Part shown: positions 60,811 through 64,000 of the stretch, piece by piece
How the letters are laid out: the number at the start of each line of letters is the position of its first letter
How positions within the stretch are numbered: position 1 is the stretch's first letter
Assembly: GCA_963782885.1 (NCBI GenBank)
Contig: CAWALL010000008.1
Location: 724,565-788,564, forward strand
Reading direction: 5' to 3'
DNA length: 64,000 nucleotides
From: DATAOG01 sp963782885
Lineage (GTDB): Bacteria; Pseudomonadota; Alphaproteobacteria; Geminicoccales; Geminicoccaceae
Notes under the pieces: generated by a model
What the model saw: the letters and a program-made list of their open reading frames with translations, nothing else
Database searches by the model: none
Told to the model about the DNA's origin: nothing
Made by a program: the position numbers and the translations under genes

Positions 60811-63681
60811 TCACACCGCTTCGATGCGGCAAAGCGTGGTCTTGGTCTCCTGCATCTGGGTGACCGAGTCGTAGCCGTAGGTCTGGGCGGTGTTGGTCAA
60901 TTCGCCGAGCACGAACGGATCGGCGCCCTCCGGGTACTTGCTGCGCAGGTCCTTGCCCTCGTACCAGCCGCCGAAGTGGAACGGCATGAAGGCGACCCCG
61001 CGGCCGACCCGGTCGGTCAGCATGGCCATGACCTTGACCTTGCCGCCCTCGGGGCCGTGCACCCAGACCATCTGCCGGTCGCGCACGCCGAGGTTGTTGG
61101 CGTCGTAGGGGTTGACCTCGACGAACATGTCCTGCTGGAGCTCGGCGAGCCAGGGGTTGGAGCGGGTCTCGTCGCCGCCGCCCTCGTACTCGACCAGCCG
61201 GCCCGAGGTCAGGATGATCGGGAAGTCCTTGAAGAAGTCTTTCTGCTGGATCGAAGCGTAGAGCACCGGTACCCGGCCGAGCCTGGTGTCCTTGTAGGTC
61301 GGGTAGTCGGCGACCAGATCGCGGCGCGGGGTGTAGAGCGGCTCGCGGTGGATCGGCACCGGGTCGGGGAAGGTCCAGACCACGGCGCGCGCCTTGGCGT
61401 TGCCGTAGGGGGCGCAGCCGTGCTTGATCGCGACCCGCTGGATGCCGCCCGAGAGGTCGGTCTTCCAGTTGACCGAATCGCCGCCGATCTTCTCGATCAC
61501 CTTGCGCTCGTCGTCGGAGAGATCCTCGTCCCAGCCGAGCTTCTTGAGCATCGCCATCGTGAACTCGGGGTAGCCGTCCTCGATCTCGGAGCCCTGCGGC
61601 CACGAGCCCTCGGCGAGCAGATTCTGGCCGCCGCGCTCGACCCCGTAGCGGGCGCGGAAGCCCATGCCGCCCTCGGCCACGGGCTTCGAGGTGTCGTAGA
61701 GGATCGGCGATCCCGGGTGCTTCATCTCGGGCGTGCCCCAGCCGGCCAGGGCAGGCCGTAGTAGTCGCCATCGCACGGGCCGCCGACTGCCTGCAGCGTG
61801 GTCTTGTCGAAGGTCTGCTGGTTGGCCATGTGCAGCTTGAGCCGCTCCGGCGAGATCCCGGTGTAACCGATCGTCCAGGTGCCGCGATTGACCTCCCGCA
61901 GGATGTCCTCGACGACCGGCTCTTCGCCCTTGACTTCGATATGCTTGAACATCGGGTCGGCGAAGCCGAGCTTCTTGGCGAGCAGATAGAGGATCACGTG
62001 GTCGGGCTTGGACTCGAACAGGGGCTCGATCACCTTGTCGCGCCACTGCACCGAGCGGTTGGACGCGGTCGCCGAGCCCGAGGTCTCGAACTGGGTCGAG
62101 GCCGGCAACAGGTAGATGCCGTCCTTGCGGTCGTGGAGCACCGCCGAGACGGTCGGGTAGGGGTCGATCACGACCAGCAGGTCGAGCTTCTCCATCGCCT
62201 TCTTGAGGTCGGGCTGCCGGACTTGCGAGTTGGGCGCGTGGCCCATGTAGATCAGCGCGTGGATGTTGCTCGGCTGGTCGAGGTTCTCCTTGGCCTCGAG
62301 CACGCCGTCGAACCAGCGCGATTCGGGGATGCCGGCCTTCTCCATCAGGTCCTTGGAGCCGAAGCCCTTGAGCAGATCGTCGTAGGGGACGTCCCAGACC
62401 CGCGCCCAGTGCTTCCAGGCGCCCTCGGTCAGGCCGTAGTAGCCCGGCAGGTTGTCCGGCAGATTGCCGAGGTCGGTCGCGCCCTGGACGTTGTCGTGGC
62501 CGCGGAAGATGTTGGTGCCGCCGCCCGACACGCCGACGTTGCCGAGCGCCAGCTGCAGGACGCAGTAGGCGCGGGTGTTGTTGTTGCCGCTCGTGTGCTG
62601 GGTGCCGCCCATGCACCAGACCAGCGTGCCCGGGCGGTTGTTGGCCATGATCATGGCCACCCGCTTGACCTGCGAGCCGGGCACGCCGGTGACCCGCTCG
62701 ACCTCCGCGGGCGTCCACTTCGCGACCTCGTCGCGGATCTGGTCCATGCCCCAGACCCGCTGGCGGATGTACTCCTTGTCCTCCCAGCCGTTCTCGAAGA
62801 TGTGCCAGAGGATGCCCCAGACCAGCGGGATGTCGGTGCCGGAGCGGAAGCGCACATACTCGTCGGCGTGCGCCGCCGTCCGCGTGAAGCGCGGGTCGCA
62901 GACGATCAGGGGCGCGTTGTTCTGCTCCTTGGCGCGCAGGATGTGCAGCATCGCCACCGGATGCGCCTCGGCGGCATTGGCGCCGATGAACAGCATGGCC
63001 CGCGACTTGTGGATGTCGTTGTAGCTGTTGGTCATGGCGCCATAGCCCCAGGTGTTGGCGACGCCTGCGACCGTGGTCGAGTGGCAGATGCGCGCCTGGT
63101 GGTCGCAGTTGTTGGTGCCCCAGAAGGCCGCGAACTTGCGGTACAGATAGGCGCCCTCGTTGCTGAACTTGGCCGCCGATCCAGTAGACCGAGTCGGGCC
63201 CGTTGGCCTTGCGGATCTCGAGCAGCTTGTCGCCGATCTCGTTGATCGCCTGGTCCCAGGTGATCCGCTGCTACTGGCCGTCGACCAGCTTCATCGGGTA
63301 CTTCAGCCGCCGGTCGCCGTGGCCGTGGTCGCGCACCGAAGCGCCCTTGGCGCAATGGGAGCCGAGATTGATCGGGCTGTCGCAGCCCGGCTCCTGGCCG
63401 GTCCAGACGCCGTTCTGGACCTCGGCGATGACCGTGCAGCCGACCGAGCAATGGGTGCAGACGTTCTTGACTTGCTGGATCGCCTTGGCCGTGGCCGGGG
63501 TCTGCGCCGCGGCGCGGGTGACCATGCCGCCGCCGACGAGCGAAGCGGCCGCGACGCCGCTCGCGGCGAAGCCGGACCGGCTGAGGAAGGTCCGGCGGTC
63601 GAGCACGCTGCCGGTGAGCGCGGCGAGAGGGGTCGAGAGGCGCGCGCCGGTGGTGGCTCGGCTCGTCTTCTTGTGCAGCAT
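60811..63681 (-). CDS. fdhA: Formate dehydrogenase alpha subunit, Cys-type (one in-frame stop, two frame breaks)
   Basis: Molybdenum/tungsten bis-MGD subunit oxidising formate. From the ATG at 63681, a Tat signal (LDRRTFLSRSGFAASGVAAA), then the 4Fe-4S motif CTHCSVGCTVIAEVQNGVWT and GCDSPINLGSHCAKG. A TAG at 63273-63271 replaces the Trp expected in DGQWQRITW. A frame break near 63171-63181 (VYWIGG, then AKFSNEGAYLYRKFAAFWGT). The active-site Cys is in CDHQARICHSTTVAGVANTW, the position of Sec in other FDHs. A further break near 61738-61748 (YYGLPWP, then WGTPEMKHPGSPILYDTSKP). Full reconstructed length is about 955 aa. Three lesions make this more likely a decayed gene than the single-break cases, but sequence error cannot be excluded. 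Confidence 0.82.
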
Positions 63682-63725
63682 GATGGCTCTCCCTGGGCGC
63701 CTAAGGACGGGTCGCGGCCGACCGC

Positions 63726-63929
63726 TCAGAAGCGGGCGAAGGCGTAGACCTTCCTGACGTCCGCAGTACCTGGATCGCCCTGAGCCTGCGCTTCGGGCTC
63801 GGCGGCCTTGGCCTCGCTGCGGCCATCGCTGGCGACCGCGGCCACCGCACCGGCCACGGCACCTAAGCTTGCGAGCTTGAGAAACTGGCGGCGTCCGCTC
63901 GCCTTGGCGTCGTCGTGATCGCTCGACAT
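63726..63929 (-). CDS. Formate dehydrogenase-region Tat-target small protein
   Basis: 67 aa: an acidic start (MSSDHDDAKASGRRQFLKLA) with the twin-arginine motif GRRQFLKLASLGAVAGAVAA, then a short Ala-rich segment and the end DVRKVYAFARF. Small Tat-targeted proteins of this type precede fdhA in many FDH3 operons and are thought to help export or membrane assembly. First gene of the fdh run in the window; 45 nt before the fdhA ATG. Anything further upstream lies outside the window. Confidence 0.82.
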   Translation of the reverse strand: MSSDHDDAKASGRRQFLKLASLGAVAGAVAAVASDGRSEAKAAEPEAQAQGDPGTADVRKVYAFARF

Positions 63930-64000
63930 GGTTTTGACCTCTCGCTGCCTTCCGTCCCGGGGTCGGCTGGTCGACCGCCGGCCCCATCCTCAGTCGGTCA

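Noticed and set aside
63271..63273. In-frame TAG in fdhA as pyrrolysine or recoded stop
   Set aside because: The position is a conserved Trp, the active-site residue is an ordinary Cys codon elsewhere, and there is no methylamine context. A base change or error is simpler.

Overview
A GC-rich (roughly 70%) window that reads as alphaproteobacterial. The evidence is the ribosomal/GTPase/proline block (rplU-rpmA-obgE-proB-proA-nadD-rsfS-rlmH), the Usg-like protein, an FDH3-type formate dehydrogenase with its small Tat-target protein, and a TAXI-type TRAP transporter. I cannot assign a genus; a Rhodospirillales-like lineage is an inference. There is no rRNA, CRISPR array, prophage or intact insertion sequence.

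Layout. 1-9.2 kb: a catabolic island. A minus-strand run (ThDP enzyme, Asp/Glu-racemase-family protein, lone molybdopterin hydroxylase, TAXI receptor, TRAP permease) is divergent from a two-subunit aconitase-X dehydratase. 9.3-10.4 kb: a cell-wall hydrolase. 10.4-16 kb: a four-gene operon for a 2-oxoacid oxidoreductase (alpha-gamma fusion, beta) with two flavoproteins. 16-20.3 kb: a hypothetical protein, a VOC protein, a graveyard of broken VapBC-like and YdhR-like genes, and a Tat-type amidohydrolase. 20.7-34.3 kb: housekeeping genes (ilvA, argC, purD, sua5, rplU, rpmA, obgE, proB, proA, nadD, rsfS, rlmH), with a class III cyclase gene between proB and proA and three tandem copies of a hairpin-forming leader in front of proB. 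34.3-45.8 kb: a CHASE2 cyclase followed by a FecR-TPR-beta-barrel protein, then a tandem duplication of about 4.7 kb carrying a second barrel gene. The junction is a fused batD-like 3' end and cyclase 3' end. 45.7-48.8 kb: a MoxR/DUF58/BatD-like operon. 49-57.6 kb: usg, ggt, nhaA with a long structured leader, small hypotheticals, a DapA-like lyase, tRNA-Met, and a NarK-like transporter with an FNR-type box. 58-64 kb: a lipoprotein, an O-methyltransferase and a formate dehydrogenase operon (beta, alpha, Tat-target).

How the genes fit together. The first block looks like uptake and breakdown of one small carboxylate-type compound. The KorAB operon appears able to pass electrons from a 2-oxoacid to NAD(P) through its own flavoproteins. 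FDH, NarK and the FNR-like box suggest anaerobic or nitrate-linked respiration. The CHASE2 cyclase with a FecR-TPR-barrel partner suggests envelope-to-cytoplasm cyclic-nucleotide signalling.

Sequence quality. Several otherwise intact genes (TRAP permease, ilvA, ggt, second barrel gene, batD-like gene, fdhA) carry single-frame breaks, most explained by one extra base. Sequencing or assembly error is as likely as real decay, so they are annotated here as one gene each with the break noted.
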